A stretch of 5,485 nucleotides of DNA from the NCBI GenBank assembly GCA_029013165.1, contig JAQXMV010000229.1, positions 1-5,485 of the forward strand. The letters are read 5' to 3'. Within the stretch, counting starts at the first letter, position 1. Every line of letters begins with the position of its first letter. The translations under genes and the position numbers were made by a program. Origin of the DNA: Oscillospiraceae bacterium. Lineage in GTDB: Bacteria > Bacillota > Clostridia > Oscillospirales > Acutalibacteraceae. The notes under the pieces were generated by a model. It had not been told where the DNA came from. It worked only from the letters and a program-made list of their open reading frames with translations, and made no database searches. Below, in pieces: positions 5,443 through 5,485 of the stretch.

Positions 5443-5485
5443 GATGAAAGGGAGAGGAAAAGGTGAGGTGGGAAGCCCGGCGGCG

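Noticed and set aside
5455..5485. GGGAAGCCCGG near the window end resembles part of a cobalamin riboswitch
   Set aside because: The upstream conserved parts of that riboswitch are absent and the window ends before any further element could confirm it.

Overview
The window joins two pieces of DNA of different origin. Positions 1 to about 3250 look like the right-hand end of an integrative mobile element of the Clostridia (ICE or mobilizable transposon, Tn4451/Tn5397-like in its recombination genes). From about 3262 to the end is ordinary Firmicutes chromosome. The host is most likely a gut-type clostridium (Oscillospiraceae/Lachnospiraceae-like). The reasons are the large serine recombinase with a zinc ribbon and DUF4368-like tail, the TnpW-like small gene, A/G-rich ribosome binding sites, CCA-encoding tRNA genes and a glycine riboswitch before a Na+/alanine-type symporter. 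Composition changes sharply: 23 of 60 bases are G/C at 1921-1980 in the recombinase, against 43 of 60 at 4201-4260 in the symporter. The symporter prefers C-ending codons, the element genes A/T-ending ones.

Element part, all genes on the + strand: a ParB-like DNA-binding protein (130-984); a 250-base intergenic region holding three long inverted repeats at an exact 65-base period (996-1177), followed by a C-rich motif (1176-1192); a TnpW-like small protein, probably starting at TTG 1233; and a 559-residue serine recombinase whose ATG overlaps the previous stop by one base. The recombinase is the likely excision/integration enzyme. The repeat array is the most interesting unexplained structure and could be a partition site, an origin of transfer, or a set of attenuating hairpins.

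Chromosomal part: a tRNA-Thr(TGT)-tRNA-Tyr(GTA) operon on the - strand with a good promoter (3569-3597), an upstream A-tract region and a terminator (3264-3305). A second - strand terminator lies next to the recombinase stop. Divergent from the tRNA operon, a promoter with extended -10 (3704-3732) drives a leader with a glycine aptamer (3803-3876), an upstream degenerate 'ghost' aptamer-like segment, an intrinsic terminator (3947-3979) and then an AGCS-family alanine/glycine:cation symporter (3998-5365). The leader very probably lets intracellular glycine set symporter expression. A strong hairpin follows the symporter, then a possible promoter for a gene beyond the window.

The element's left end, relaxase and transfer genes are not in the window, and the attachment sites cannot be fixed from one side.
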